Shown: piece after piece, positions 22,316-32,118 of the stretch
Layout: every line of letters begins with the position of its first letter
How positions within the stretch are numbered: the stretch's first letter is position 1
NCBI GenBank assembly: GCA_947372865.1
Contig: CANBVJ010000012.1
Location: 1 to 64,000 of the forward strand
Source: Comamonadaceae bacterium
Lineage (GTDB): Bacteria > Pseudomonadota > Gammaproteobacteria > Burkholderiales > Burkholderiaceae_C
Reading direction: 5' to 3'
DNA length: 64,000 nucleotides
Notes under the pieces: model-generated
The model's database searches: none
The model's input: the letters and a program-made list of their open reading frames with translations, nothing else
What the model was told of the DNA's origin: nothing
Translations under genes and position numbers: made by a program

Positions 22316-23446
22316 ATGCAAATAGGCGTGCCTGCCGAGACCGCAACGGGTGAAACCCGTGTCGCGGTCACCCCTGAAACGGTGAAAAAACTCATCGCCC
22401 AAGGCCATACGGTGCGGGTGCAATCCGGCGCCGGTGTGCGCGCCAGCGTCACCGATGCCGCGTATGTCGCGGTAGGTGCCGAAATCTGTGACGCCGCCGC
22501 TGCCTTGTCCAGCGCTCTGGTACTCAAGGTGGTAGCGCCAAGCGTTGAAGAACTTGCGCACATGGCCTCGGGAGCCGCTTTGGTGGGCATGCTCAATCCC
22601 TTTGACGCTGAAGGCCTTGCGCGCATGGCCGGCGCAGGCCTGACCAGCTTTGCGCTGGAAGCTGCGCCGCGCACCACCCGCGCCCAAAGCATGGACGTGT
22701 TGTCCAGCCAGGCCAATATTGCGGGCTACAAGGCGGTTATGGTGGCCGCCGACAAATACCAGCGCTTCTTTCCCATGCTGATGACCGCTGCGGGCACCGT
22801 TAAGGCGGCGCGCGTGGTGATTTTGGGCGTAGGCGTGGCCGGTTTGCAGGCGATTGCCACGGCCAAGCGCCTGGGCGCGGTGATTGAGGCCTCGGACGTG
22901 CGCCCAAGCGTCAAGGAACAAATCGAATCCTTGGGCGGCAAATTCATTGAAGTGTCCTACGACACGCCCGAAGAAAAAGAAGCGGCTGTCGGTGTGGGCG
23001 GCTACGCCCGCCCCATGCCGCAAAGCTGGCTGGACCGGCAAAAGGCCGAAGTCGCCAAGCGCGTGGCGCTGGCGGACGTGGTGATTTCCACGGCATTGAT
23101 TCCCGGCCGTGCCGCGCCGGTACTGGTGACCGAAGAGATGGTCAAGAGCATGAAGCCCGGCTCGGTGATCGTAGACATTGCCGCCGGCAAGGCCGCCGAC
23201 GGCGTGGGTGGCAACTGCGTGCTCACCGAAGCCGGCAAAACCGTGGTCAAGCACGGTGTCACGCTGGTCGGTGAAACCAACCTCGCGGCATTGGTGGCGG
23301 CAGACGCCTCTGCTTTGTACGCCCGCAACGTGCTGGACTTTTTGAAGCTGGTGCTGAGCAAAGACGGCCAGTTTAAGGTCGACATGGAAGACGACATCGT
23401 GGCCGCCTGCCTGATGACGCAAGACGGCGCCGTCAAGCGCAAATAA
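22316..23446 (+). CDS. pntA: NAD(P) transhydrogenase subunit alpha part 1
   Basis: MQIGVPAETATGETRVAVTPETVKKL...; alanine dehydrogenase/PNT domains. Confidence 0.93.
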   Translation: MQIGVPAETATGETRVAVTPETVKKLIAQGHTVRVQSGAGVRASVTDAAYVAVGAEICDAAAALSSALVLKVVAPSVEELAHMASGAALVGMLNPFDAEGLARMAGAGLTSFALEAAPRTTRAQSMDVLSSQANIAGYKAVMVAADKYQRFFPMLMTAAGTVKAARVVILGVGVAGLQAIATAKRLGAVIEASDVRPSVKEQIESLGGKFIEVSYDTPEEKEAAVGVGGYARPMPQSWLDRQKAEVAKRVALADVVISTALIPGRAAPVLVTEEMVKSMKPGSVIVDIAAGKAADGVGGNCVLTEAGKTVVKHGVTLVGETNLAALVAADASALYARNVLDFLKLVLSKDGQFKVDMEDDIVAACLMTQDGAVKRK

Positions 23447-23475
23447 GTCACCCCCCATTTACGAGGACTAAGAAC

Positions 23476-23796
23476 ATGGAAGTTGTATCTCCCACCATAC
23501 TGAACCTGATCATCTTTGTGCTGGCCATTTACGTGGGCTACCACGTGGTGTGGACGGTGACGCCCGCGCTGCACACGCCGCTGATGGCAGTGACGAACGC
23601 TATTTCCGCCATCGTGATCGTGGGCGCCATGCTGGCGGCTGCGCTGACCGAGACCACGCTGGGTAAAAGCATGGGCGTGCTGGCCGTGGCGCTGGCGGCG
23701 GTCAATGTGTTTGGTGGCTTTATGGTCACCCGGCGAATGCTGGAGATGTTCAAGAAGAAAGAGAAAAAAGTCGCGGTTAAGGAGGGTGCGCAATGA
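23476..23796 (+). CDS. pntAB: NAD(P) transhydrogenase subunit alpha part 2
   Basis: 106 aa, TM segments, between pntA and pntB. Confidence 0.9.
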   Translation: MEVVSPTILNLIIFVLAIYVGYHVVWTVTPALHTPLMAVTNAISAIVIVGAMLAAALTETTLGKSMGVLAVALAAVNVFGGFMVTRRMLEMFKKKEKKVAVKEGAQ

Positions 23797-25232
23797 GCCT
23801 GAACCTCGTCACCCTTCTGTATTTATTTGCCAGCGTCTGCTTTATCCAGGCGCTCAAGGGCCTGTCGCACCCTACCACCTCGATTCGCGGCAACTTGTTT
23901 GGAATGATCGGCATGGCCGTGGCTGCCGTCACCACAGCCGCTCTGATTTACAAACTGGCTACCCACATGGGGCAAGACGGCTTTACCGGTCTGGGCTGGG
24001 TGCTGGGTGCCTTGTTGGTGGGCGGCACCGTGGGGACCGTGATGGCGCAGCGCGTCGAGATGACCAAAATGCCTGAGCTGGTGGCTTTCATGCACAGCAT
24101 GATCGGTCTGGCGGCGGTGTTCATCGCCGTGGCGGCCGTGGCCGAGCCTAGTGCGCTTTTGCACGGGCTGGAAAAGGGTGCGCCGATTCCTGCGGGCAAC
24201 CGCCTGGAGCTGTTTTTGGGCGCGGCCATTGGTGCCATCACGTTTAGCGGCTCGGTGATTGCCTTTGGCAAGCTCTCGGGCAAGTACAAGTTCCGCCTGT
24301 TCCAGGGCGCGCCGGTGCAGTTCGCCGGCCAGCACAAGCTCAATCTGGTGCTGGGCCTGACCACGCTAGGCCTGGGCCTGGTCTTTACCGCCACGGGCGA
24401 CTGGAACGCATTTTTTGCCATGCTGGCGCTGTCCTTTGTGATGGGCGTGCTCATCATCATTCCGATTGGCGGGGCCGACATGCCGGTGGTGGTGTCCATG
24501 CTCAACAGCTATTCGGGATGGGCGGCAGCGGGCATTGGCTTTAGCCTGAACAACAGCATGCTCATCATTGCGGGCAGCCTGGTGGGTTCGAGCGGCGCGA
24601 TTCTGAGCTACATCATGTGCAAGGCCATGAACCGCTCGTTCTTTAATGTGATTTTGGGCGGCTTTGGTGGTGACGCCACGGCCGCAGCCAGCGGCAGCAC
24701 CGAGCAGCGCCCGGTCAAGAGCGGCAGCGCCGACGACGCGGCTTTTGTCTTGGGCAACGCCGAGACCGTGGTCATCGTGCCCGGTTACGGCCTGGCGGTG
24801 GCGCGCGCGCAGCACGCCGTCAAAGAGCTGGCCGCCAAGCTCACGGCCAAAGGAATTACCGTGAAATACGCCATTCACCCGGTGGCTGGGCGCATGCCAG
24901 GCCACATGAACGTGCTGCTGGCCGAGGCCGAAGTGCCCTATGACCAGGTGTTCGAGATGGAAGACATCAATGGCGAATTCGGCCAGGTCGATGTGGCCAT
25001 TATTTTGGGCGCCAACGACGTGGTCAACCCTGCTGCCCATATCAAGGGCAGCGCCATCTACGGCATGCCGATTCTGGAGGCCTACAAGGCCAAAACCATC
25101 ATCGTCAACAAACGCTCCATGGCCGCAGGCTACGCTGGGCTGGACAACGAGTTGTTCTACATGGACAAGACCATGATGGTGTTTGGTGACGCAAAGAAGG
25201 TGGTCGAAGACATGGTCAAGGCCATTGAATAG
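23793..25232 (+). CDS. pntB: NAD(P) transhydrogenase subunit beta
   Basis: Strong PntB motifs: VPGYGLAVARAQHAVKEL, HPVAGRMPGHMNVLLAEA. Confidence 0.95.
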   Translation: MSLNLVTLLYLFASVCFIQALKGLSHPTTSIRGNLFGMIGMAVAAVTTAALIYKLATHMGQDGFTGLGWVLGALLVGGTVGTVMAQRVEMTKMPELVAFMHSMIGLAAVFIAVAAVAEPSALLHGLEKGAPIPAGNRLELFLGAAIGAITFSGSVIAFGKLSGKYKFRLFQGAPVQFAGQHKLNLVLGLTTLGLGLVFTATGDWNAFFAMLALSFVMGVLIIIPIGGADMPVVVSMLNSYSGWAAAGIGFSLNNSMLIIAGSLVGSSGAILSYIMCKAMNRSFFNVILGGFGGDATAAASGSTEQRPVKSGSADDAAFVLGNAETVVIVPGYGLAVARAQHAVKELAAKLTAKGITVKYAIHPVAGRMPGHMNVLLAEAEVPYDQVFEMEDINGEFGQVDVAIILGANDVVNPAAHIKGSAIYGMPILEAYKAKTIIVNKRSMAAGYAGLDNELFYMDKTMMVFGDAKKVVEDMVKAIE

Positions 25233-25252
25233 GGCGCGCTGAAGGCATACCC

Positions 25253-26929
25253 ATGACCGCCCACACCTGGCTTAGCGCCTACCCGCCGGGAGTTCCGGCA
25301 GAGATTGACCCTACGCAATACCAGTCGCTGGTCGCGCTGATGGAAGAGGCGTTTGCCAAGTACGCCAACCGGGTGGCTTACAGCTTCATGGGCGTGGACA
25401 TCAGTTTTGCCCAAACCGATCGCCTGAGCCTGAGCGTGGCGGCCTATTTGCAAGGCTTAGGCTTGGCCAAGGGCGACCGTGTCGCCATCATGATGCCCAA
25501 CGTGCCGCAATATCCGGTGGCGGTGGCAGCGATATTGCGGGCTGGCTATGTGGTGGTCAACGTCAACCCGCTCTACACCCCCCGCGAGTTGGAGCACCAG
25601 CTCAAGGACGCGGGCGCAAAAGCGATTTTTATCCTGGAAAACTTTGCCAGCACGCTGCAAAAGTGCCTGCCGGCCACGCCGATAAAACACATTGTGATGT
25701 GCGCCATGGGTGACCAGCTCGGCCTGTTCAAGGGCGCGCTGGTGAACTACGTGGTGCGCTCGCGCAAAAAGCTGGTGCCCGCCTATGACCTGCCGCAGGC
25801 GGTGCGCTTTAACGCTGCTGTGGCCAAGGGCGGCAAGTCCGGCTTTGCCAAGCCCGCCTTGAACTCCAATGACGTGGCAGTCTTGCAATACACGGGTGGC
25901 ACCACCGGAGTGTCCAAAGGCGCCGTGCTGCTGCATCGCAACCTGATTGCCAATGTGCTGCAGTCCGAGGCCTGGAACCAGCCGGTCATGCAGGACTTGC
26001 CCGCCGACCAGCAGCCCACCAGCGTGTGCGCCTTGCCGCTGTACCATATCTTCGCGTTCACCATTGGCATGATGTTGAGCATGCGCATGGGCGGCAAGCT
26101 GCTACTGATTCCCAATCCGCGCGACATTCCTGCGGTGCTCAAAGAGCTGCAAAAGCACACCATCCACAGTTTTCCGGCCGTCAACACCTTGTTCAACGGC
26201 CTGGCCAACCACCCAGACTTCAACACCGTGGACTGGAGCCACCTGCGCGTGTCGCTGGGCGGCGGCACGGCGGTGCAAAGCAGCGTGGCCAAGCTCTGGT
26301 TCGAGAAAACCGGCTGCCCGATTTGTGAGGGCTACGGCCTGAGCGAAACCTCGCCCTCGGTGAGCTGCAACCCGGTGACGGGCAAGGAATTCACCGGCAC
26401 CATTGGCGTGCCGATCCCGGGTACCGCCATGAAGCTGCTCGACGAGGACGGCAATCTGTGCGCGCCGGGCGAGCGCGGCGAAATCGCCATCAAGGGCCCG
26501 CAGGTCATGGCCGGCTACTGGCAGCGCCCGGAGGAAACCGCCAAGGTCATGACGGCTGACGGCTACTTCAAGTCGGGCGACATTGGCACCATGGATGAGC
26601 GCGGCTATTTCAAAATCGTGGACCGCAAAAAGGACATGATTTTGGTCAGCGGCTTCAACGTGTTTCCCACCGAGCTCGAAGACGTGGTGGCCCAATTGGC
26701 CGGGGTAATGGAATGCGCCTGTATTGGCATGCCCGATGACAAGACGGGCGAGGCGGTCAAACTCGTGATCGTCAAAAAAGACCCGGACCTGACCGAGGCC
26801 GCGGTGCGCGCCCACTGCCGCGAAAACCTGACCGGTTACAAGCAGCCCAAAGTGGTGGAGTTTCGCGCCGACTTGCCCAAGACGCCGGTGGGTAAGATAT
26901 TGCGGCGCGAACTGCGACCAGCCCCCTAG
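25253..26929 (+). CDS. fadD: Long-chain fatty-acid--CoA ligase
   Basis: QYTGGTTGVSKGAVLLHRN, EGYGLSETSP, LVSGFNVFPTELED. Confidence 0.92.
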   Translation: MTAHTWLSAYPPGVPAEIDPTQYQSLVALMEEAFAKYANRVAYSFMGVDISFAQTDRLSLSVAAYLQGLGLAKGDRVAIMMPNVPQYPVAVAAILRAGYVVVNVNPLYTPRELEHQLKDAGAKAIFILENFASTLQKCLPATPIKHIVMCAMGDQLGLFKGALVNYVVRSRKKLVPAYDLPQAVRFNAAVAKGGKSGFAKPALNSNDVAVLQYTGGTTGVSKGAVLLHRNLIANVLQSEAWNQPVMQDLPADQQPTSVCALPLYHIFAFTIGMMLSMRMGGKLLLIPNPRDIPAVLKELQKHTIHSFPAVNTLFNGLANHPDFNTVDWSHLRVSLGGGTAVQSSVAKLWFEKTGCPICEGYGLSETSPSVSCNPVTGKEFTGTIGVPIPGTAMKLLDEDGNLCAPGERGEIAIKGPQVMAGYWQRPEETAKVMTADGYFKSGDIGTMDERGYFKIVDRKKDMILVSGFNVFPTELEDVVAQLAGVMECACIGMPDDKTGEAVKLVIVKKDPDLTEAAVRAHCRENLTGYKQPKVVEFRADLPKTPVGKILRRELRPAP

Positions 26930-26982
26930 TTCCCTGAAGCACGAAGCCTGTGCCGCGTGCCGCAGGAGTCTCTAGCGCTCCT

Positions 26983-29280
26983 CTAAAAGCGTGCGGTGTA
27001 GCGCATTCCCACAACAGTCTGAGCTGGCGCGTTGGCGTCGTGGTTGGGGTCAAGGAGTAACTGGGCGATAGCCCCCAGCGCGGCCAGTGGACCAAAGGGT
27101 CGCATGTAGCTGAGCTCAAGGCGTCTTTCGATACCACTGGGCGCCAAGTCCAGGCTGTGTTGGGTGTATATCAGGTGGCCGTCGTTGGCATCTTGTTCCG
27201 TAGCCGTGGTTACCCGCATTTGCCCGTTCGTCGTGCGGGCGGGCATGGCCACACTTAAGCCGATTTGGTCGCCCGTGCGCCAGACGTCAGTCTGGCGCAG
27301 ACCCAGCGACCATGCCAGGGACGTCGACGGGTCCGCCCCGTCAATCAGGGACCCCCCTGTATTTTGGTAAGCATCGGTAAAGCCCCAGCTCACCATGGCC
27401 GATAGCGCGGTGCGTGCCGACCACTGGTGGCTCGATGCCAGCGTCACGAAGCGTGTAGACGGGTTTGCATTCAACGCCAAAGCGCCAGCCCCCTGCGCGC
27501 CCAACACCGATTGTTGTTCTTGTAGCTGACCCAGCGACAACACCCAGACCGTGTCATTGGATTGCTGTTGCAGCTCCAGCAGCGCCATGGACTTCGCTTG
27601 CACCGCTTCCAGCGGCGTCACCAAAGCGGCGGTGCCATCGGTAGCGCTTGCTGCTTGCCACAACCAACCGGCACGCATACTCCATTGCGGCGAAAGCGGG
27701 TATCCAAACCCGGTGTGCACCGCTTGGGGCATCAGGTTGAGGTAAGGCACGCTGAAGAGTCGCTCCCTTCCTGACAAACGAAGCGGTGCCAGGCCACTGG
27801 ATTCCAGGCCAAAAAACTCAGACGCGGTTCCCTCGGTTCCCACGCCCCAAGATCGACCGGCGTTGTCAGTCCAGCGTGCGCGCAGGCGGCTCCAGCCGGG
27901 CGGCGTACCCCTATCGGCGTTGGCCTCCATAGATGGCTCGCTGTTGGCCAGATCGAAAGAAAAAAGGCCATTGCCCGACTGAACCCGCACCGGCGCATTG
28001 GCCGGAATTGCGGAGGTGGTGGCCGCCGCTAAAGCGACCGGGGTGCCTATTTGAACTTTGAATCCACGATTAAAGCTGTCCGTCGCCAGGCTGGTGAGTC
28101 CGGACAGGGCGGACGGCGTACCCGATTTGGGACTGGCAAACTGGGTGCCAGCCAAACTTAGCGTCTGCCCGCTCGGCGCGCTCAGGCTTAGCGTACCCAG
28201 GGGTTGCAGCGACGCGCTTACATTGATCAAACCCCAGCCGTACACCTTGTCCACAATGGTACGTGCCGCGCATGTGCTAGCGCTCACTCGGTCACTGCAA
28301 AGGTGTGTGGCGGATTGAAAAATAATTTTTGCCAGATTGGGTGCCGTCAAAAAGTTCCAATTGCTCTTGATCAGCGCCGCTTCCCCCGCCACCATTGGTG
28401 TGGCCATTGAGGTGCCGCTCATGTATTGGTACGCGCTGGTAGTACCAGGAACGGAGTAACTCGACGCAATGTCCACCCCCGGCGCAAACACCGTCCACTG
28501 GGCCAGTGAAGTGTCGAAATTGCTGAAGGATGCGCGTGTGTTGTTGGCATCGAGCGCGCCTACCGCAATGAGCTGTCCCTTGGCCCAGGATTGCTTGGCA
28601 AACTCTGCCGGCCAAGAGGCTTTGCTGCGGCCATCATTGCCCATTGCAATCGTGACCAAAGTACCCTTGGCTACCGCATTGCGCAGGTTGGACTCGGCGA
28701 ACGCGCTGGGGCCTCCCAGGCTAAGGGACAATATTGGCGCCTTCACGGTATTGACCACCCAATCAATGCCGCGCCCGATGGTGGCGCCATCTGCGCCGCC
28801 CGTGGCAAACACCTTGGCCATTGCCAAGCTGGCCCCGGGGGCCAGGCCCTCCAAGGGCGAACCGTTTTGCAACTCGCCCGCCAAAATGCCAGAGACATGG
28901 GTGCCATGGCCAAGTTGGTCGGTCACCGTGCTGCCGCCGCTGATGGCGTTGTAGCTGCTGACCACCTTGCCCAGTAGCTCAGGGTGGTCCACTTGCACGC
29001 CTGAGTCCACAACGCCAACGGTCACGCCTGCGCCGTTGCCAATGCCGAGTTGGTTTGCGAAGGGCTTTTTAATCTGGTTGAGCCAGGGCTGGTACTGACG
29101 CGCCGTCAACTCTGCTGCGCTTGGGCTGGCGGTCTCCAGCGTACTGGCGCTTTGAAGGGGCGCAGGCCTGGTGGCCAGTAGTTCGCCCATTGTGGGCTCG
29201 TTGTTCTCCAGCCCCTGGGCTGCAAGCTGTGCAGAACCCAGTAGTGTGCAAATGGCCAGCGAGATGGGTAGGAGCTTCAT
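26983..29280 (-). CDS. S8 (subtilisin-like) serine protease with C-terminal probable outer-membrane barrel (autotransporter-like)
   Basis: Signal peptide; triad VGVVDSGVQVDHPEL, GHGTHVSGILAGE, SGTSMATPMVAGEAAL; C-terminus alternating, aromatic-rich and ending in F (MRYTARF). Confidence 0.85.
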   Translation of the reverse strand: MKLLPISLAICTLLGSAQLAAQGLENNEPTMGELLATRPAPLQSASTLETASPSAAELTARQYQPWLNQIKKPFANQLGIGNGAGVTVGVVDSGVQVDHPELLGKVVSSYNAISGGSTVTDQLGHGTHVSGILAGELQNGSPLEGLAPGASLAMAKVFATGGADGATIGRGIDWVVNTVKAPILSLSLGGPSAFAESNLRNAVAKGTLVTIAMGNDGRSKASWPAEFAKQSWAKGQLIAVGALDANNTRASFSNFDTSLAQWTVFAPGVDIASSYSVPGTTSAYQYMSGTSMATPMVAGEAALIKSNWNFLTAPNLAKIIFQSATHLCSDRVSASTCAARTIVDKVYGWGLINVSASLQPLGTLSLSAPSGQTLSLAGTQFASPKSGTPSALSGLTSLATDSFNRGFKVQIGTPVALAAATTSAIPANAPVRVQSGNGLFSFDLANSEPSMEANADRGTPPGWSRLRARWTDNAGRSWGVGTEGTASEFFGLESSGLAPLRLSGRERLFSVPYLNLMPQAVHTGFGYPLSPQWSMRAGWLWQAASATDGTAALVTPLEAVQAKSMALLELQQQSNDTVWVLSLGQLQEQQSVLGAQGAGALALNANPSTRFVTLASSHQWSARTALSAMVSWGFTDAYQNTGGSLIDGADPSTSLAWSLGLRQTDVWRTGDQIGLSVAMPARTTNGQMRVTTATEQDANDGHLIYTQHSLDLAPSGIERRLELSYMRPFGPLAALGAIAQLLLDPNHDANAPAQTVVGMRYTARF

Positions 29281-29391
29281 GGTTCAAGAATTATGGGGGA
29301 TTCAAGTCGCAAATATCGAAAAAAATCAGAAAATTTGAAGAATTCGGTTGAGAGCGCGGCGAAGCGACTGCTCGCGCGCTAATATGAAACG

Positions 29392-30819
29392 ATGTCAGAC
29401 AATGCACACAGCCCGACCACCGCGAGCTTTATCTCCTACCACGCCGGCCTGGGGTCCAGGGTCGCCGTGGAGTTGGATCGTGGCGGGGTCAGTTATGCCC
29501 AACTCGACAGCGATATCGCTTTAGCCTGCCGCTACCTGGGGCAGCAAACGCTGCGCTACAAGGACCTGCTGGTAATCGGCCTAAGTGATCCTTATGCCCA
29601 CTTGGTCTTTGTTTTGGCTGCCGAGCTGCTCGGGCTGATGTCGTGTTCGATACAAATGAGCGAAGAGGTACTGCCGCTCGATGTGATGGCCAGGGCTCAA
29701 TTGGTGCTTACGCAACACAGCGTGCCGCCTGATGCGGGCGTGCACCATCAGCTACCACCGGACTGGCGCGCTTTGGCCAAGGACTATGCGTCTGTGCGTC
29801 TCGTAGCATTGCAAGATGCCGACCCGGTGCGCCTGGTGCGCTCGTCCGGTACGACCGGTACGCCCAAAAAGATCGTTATCCGCCGCGCCCAGCAGGCCCG
29901 GTGGCTGGCTTACCTGGCGTTTTCGGCCGGTTACGGCCCGCAGACGCGGTTTTACGTGGCAGCGGCTTTTCCGGTGAACACTTTTTACATGCGGGCGGTG
30001 CTGTGCCTGCGCATGGGGGGCTGTTTGTTGATGGGTGGCTTGTCACTGCTCAGCCGTGCCACGCACACTTGGATGTTGCCCACGACGCTGGAGCAGGTGA
30101 TGGACGAACTGCCGGCCAGCTTTGTCAAACCTGAGCGATTGGAGATCAGCACTGCAGGCGCGGCGCTGGCGAACGCCACACGACTGCGGGTATGTGGCGC
30201 CTTGGCCAGCAGTATCGTCAACACTTACGGCAGCAACGAGGTGGGCCCCGTGTGCACCATGACCGATGACGGACGCGGCGTGGTTGTGCCTGGCACGGAT
30301 GTACAGGTGGTCGACGACCAAGACCAAGTGCTGCCGCCGGGGACGCCTGGACAACTGCGCGCGCGCAACGCCATCATGGCCGAGGGCTACCTCGACCACC
30401 CTGATGCGACTGCCGAGCGCTTCAAGCACGGCTGGTTTTACCCCGGGGATGAAGCGCTGTTGCTGGCGCCGGGAGAGTTGCGACTGCTTGGGCGCAGGGA
30501 TGACATGCTCAATTTCGCCGGTTTCAAGCGCAGGCCGGAAGAGGTCGAGGCATTGCTTAAAACCGTGCCCGGCGTGCGCGATGCCGCTGCGCTGACGCAG
30601 CACAACCGAGATGGCGTGGTCAGCCTGTACCTGGGTTTGGTCTTGCACCCCGGCGTGACCCCCGACGCGGTGCTTCCGTCCTTGCGCTCGGTGCTCAAAC
30701 TGCCTGTCAAGGAGCTGGTGGTACGCCAGTTCAACGCGCTGCCTCGCACCAGCACCGGAAAACTGCGCCGCAACGCCCTGCTGCCTTTTTTTGCTGAAAC
30801 CCCAAAAAGCGAGGGCTGA
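29392..30819 (+). CDS. AMP-binding (ANL superfamily) acyl/aryl-adenylate synthetase
   Basis: VRSSGTTGTPKKIVI, NTYGSNEVGPVC, FYPGDEALL, RTSTGKLRRN. Confidence 0.85.
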   Translation: MSDNAHSPTTASFISYHAGLGSRVAVELDRGGVSYAQLDSDIALACRYLGQQTLRYKDLLVIGLSDPYAHLVFVLAAELLGLMSCSIQMSEEVLPLDVMARAQLVLTQHSVPPDAGVHHQLPPDWRALAKDYASVRLVALQDADPVRLVRSSGTTGTPKKIVIRRAQQARWLAYLAFSAGYGPQTRFYVAAAFPVNTFYMRAVLCLRMGGCLLMGGLSLLSRATHTWMLPTTLEQVMDELPASFVKPERLEISTAGAALANATRLRVCGALASSIVNTYGSNEVGPVCTMTDDGRGVVVPGTDVQVVDDQDQVLPPGTPGQLRARNAIMAEGYLDHPDATAERFKHGWFYPGDEALLLAPGELRLLGRRDDMLNFAGFKRRPEEVEALLKTVPGVRDAAALTQHNRDGVVSLYLGLVLHPGVTPDAVLPSLRSVLKLPVKELVVRQFNALPRTSTGKLRRNALLPFFAETPKSEG

Positions 30820-30820
30820 G

Positions 30821-31324
30821 ATGTCTTTGAGCCAATTGAACGCCGGTTACGACGTCCGCGAAGACCGCATTGTTTTGCGCGTCAACACCAAGACTGGCGA
30901 AGAGTACCGCCTTTTTTTGACCCGCAGAATCACCCTGCAGTTGGTGGCGTTCTCCCAGCAACAGCTGGTAGACCTGTTGGCCCGCGACCATGGCCCGCAA
31001 GCGGCGCGGGCGATTGCCGATTTTCGGCAAGACGCCGCGCAGCAGCAAACCGATTTCAACGTGGCGTTTAAAGTAGCCCAGCACTATCCCTTGGGCCTGG
31101 ACCCCAAGCTCGTTGTGTCATTCCAAGGCCTATTGGCGCCTCGCTTGCAACTCAAACTCGGTCTCAAAGAGGGAACGGTGCTGACGCTGCCCTTGGACGA
31201 AGCAACGCTGCGCTCCCTGTGCTTGCTGCTTGAGCGTACCGTGGGCTTGACGCAGTGGCAGAGCGCGCCAGAAGTGCCTGCCCCGCCCACTCCTTCGAGC
31301 GCGCCACGCGCGCCCATGCACTAA
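30821..31324 (+). CDS. Conserved hypothetical protein of accessory locus
   Basis: 167-aa ORF starting 1 nt after the AMP-ligase stop; EDRIVLRVNTKTGEEYRLFLTRRITLQLVAF motif; no assignment. Confidence 0.7.
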   Translation: MSLSQLNAGYDVREDRIVLRVNTKTGEEYRLFLTRRITLQLVAFSQQQLVDLLARDHGPQAARAIADFRQDAAQQQTDFNVAFKVAQHYPLGLDPKLVVSFQGLLAPRLQLKLGLKEGTVLTLPLDEATLRSLCLLLERTVGLTQWQSAPEVPAPPTPSSAPRAPMH

Positions 31325-31347
31325 ACACGGCGTGCATACCGTTCGTC

Positions 31348-32118
31348 TTAGGGTGCAGCCTCTGGCGCCGACGTGCTGCTGGCCAACGCTTTGGGCAGCA
31401 GCAGTGGAACTACCGCCATCACGCTGTCGCGGTAAATTTCAAAAGGACGTTTGTCCGCGCGCGGGTTGATGGATACGGCCTCAGGCACTTCTGCCTGTCC
31501 GGCCAACAGTTCGGCCAGCAAGCTGGACTTGATGGCGTAGTTCACATTTTGCGGCACGTCCATTTTCTGGTCTTTGAGCGGCACCGCCGCCAGCTTGGAA
31601 AGCACGACCCCCACCACTGCGCCATCGGCCGCCAGCAAGGGTCCGCCGGAATTTCCCCGCTGTATTTCTGCGCTGAACTGAAAGTGCCTGGAACTACCGC
31701 GCAGCCCGGCGCTGCTATTGATAATGCCGGCGGTGAACTTGGGGCTGAGGCCCTGTATGTCGATTTGCGGGTAGCCAATCGCATACACCTCCAGGCCCAC
31801 CGGGATGTTGTCGGTGCGTCCCAAACGCAGAAAGGGTACGGGCGACTTCGCTACCCGCAGCAAAGCCAGGTCGTTCGCCGTATCGGTCTTGATTACCTGG
31901 GCTGCCACCAGGCGCCCACCGTACAGGACCATGGCTTTTTCATGCCCCTGCACCACGTGCGCGGCGGTCACCAGCAAACCGTCGCTGCTGACAAAAAAGC
32001 CGCTTCCAGACCCTTCAAACTTGGTTTGGCCCCACAGTAAAGCAGGGCACAAGCACATCAGCCCCAGCCCCAGCGCCAGTTGCCAGCGTTGGCCCCAGCG
32101 CGGCGCTTGCGCAGTCAT
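31348..32118 (-). CDS. Trypsin-like (S1C-type) serine protease without PDZ domain
   Basis: SGSGFFVSSDGLLVTAAHVVQG, NDLALLRV, QRGNSGGPLLAADGAVVGVV; start overlaps the upstream stop (ATGA). Confidence 0.85.
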   Translation of the reverse strand: MTAQAPRWGQRWQLALGLGLMCLCPALLWGQTKFEGSGSGFFVSSDGLLVTAAHVVQGHEKAMVLYGGRLVAAQVIKTDTANDLALLRVAKSPVPFLRLGRTDNIPVGLEVYAIGYPQIDIQGLSPKFTAGIINSSAGLRGSSRHFQFSAEIQRGNSGGPLLAADGAVVGVVLSKLAAVPLKDQKMDVPQNVNYAIKSSLLAELLAGQAEVPEAVSINPRADKRPFEIYRDSVMAVVPLLLPKALASSTSAPEAAP

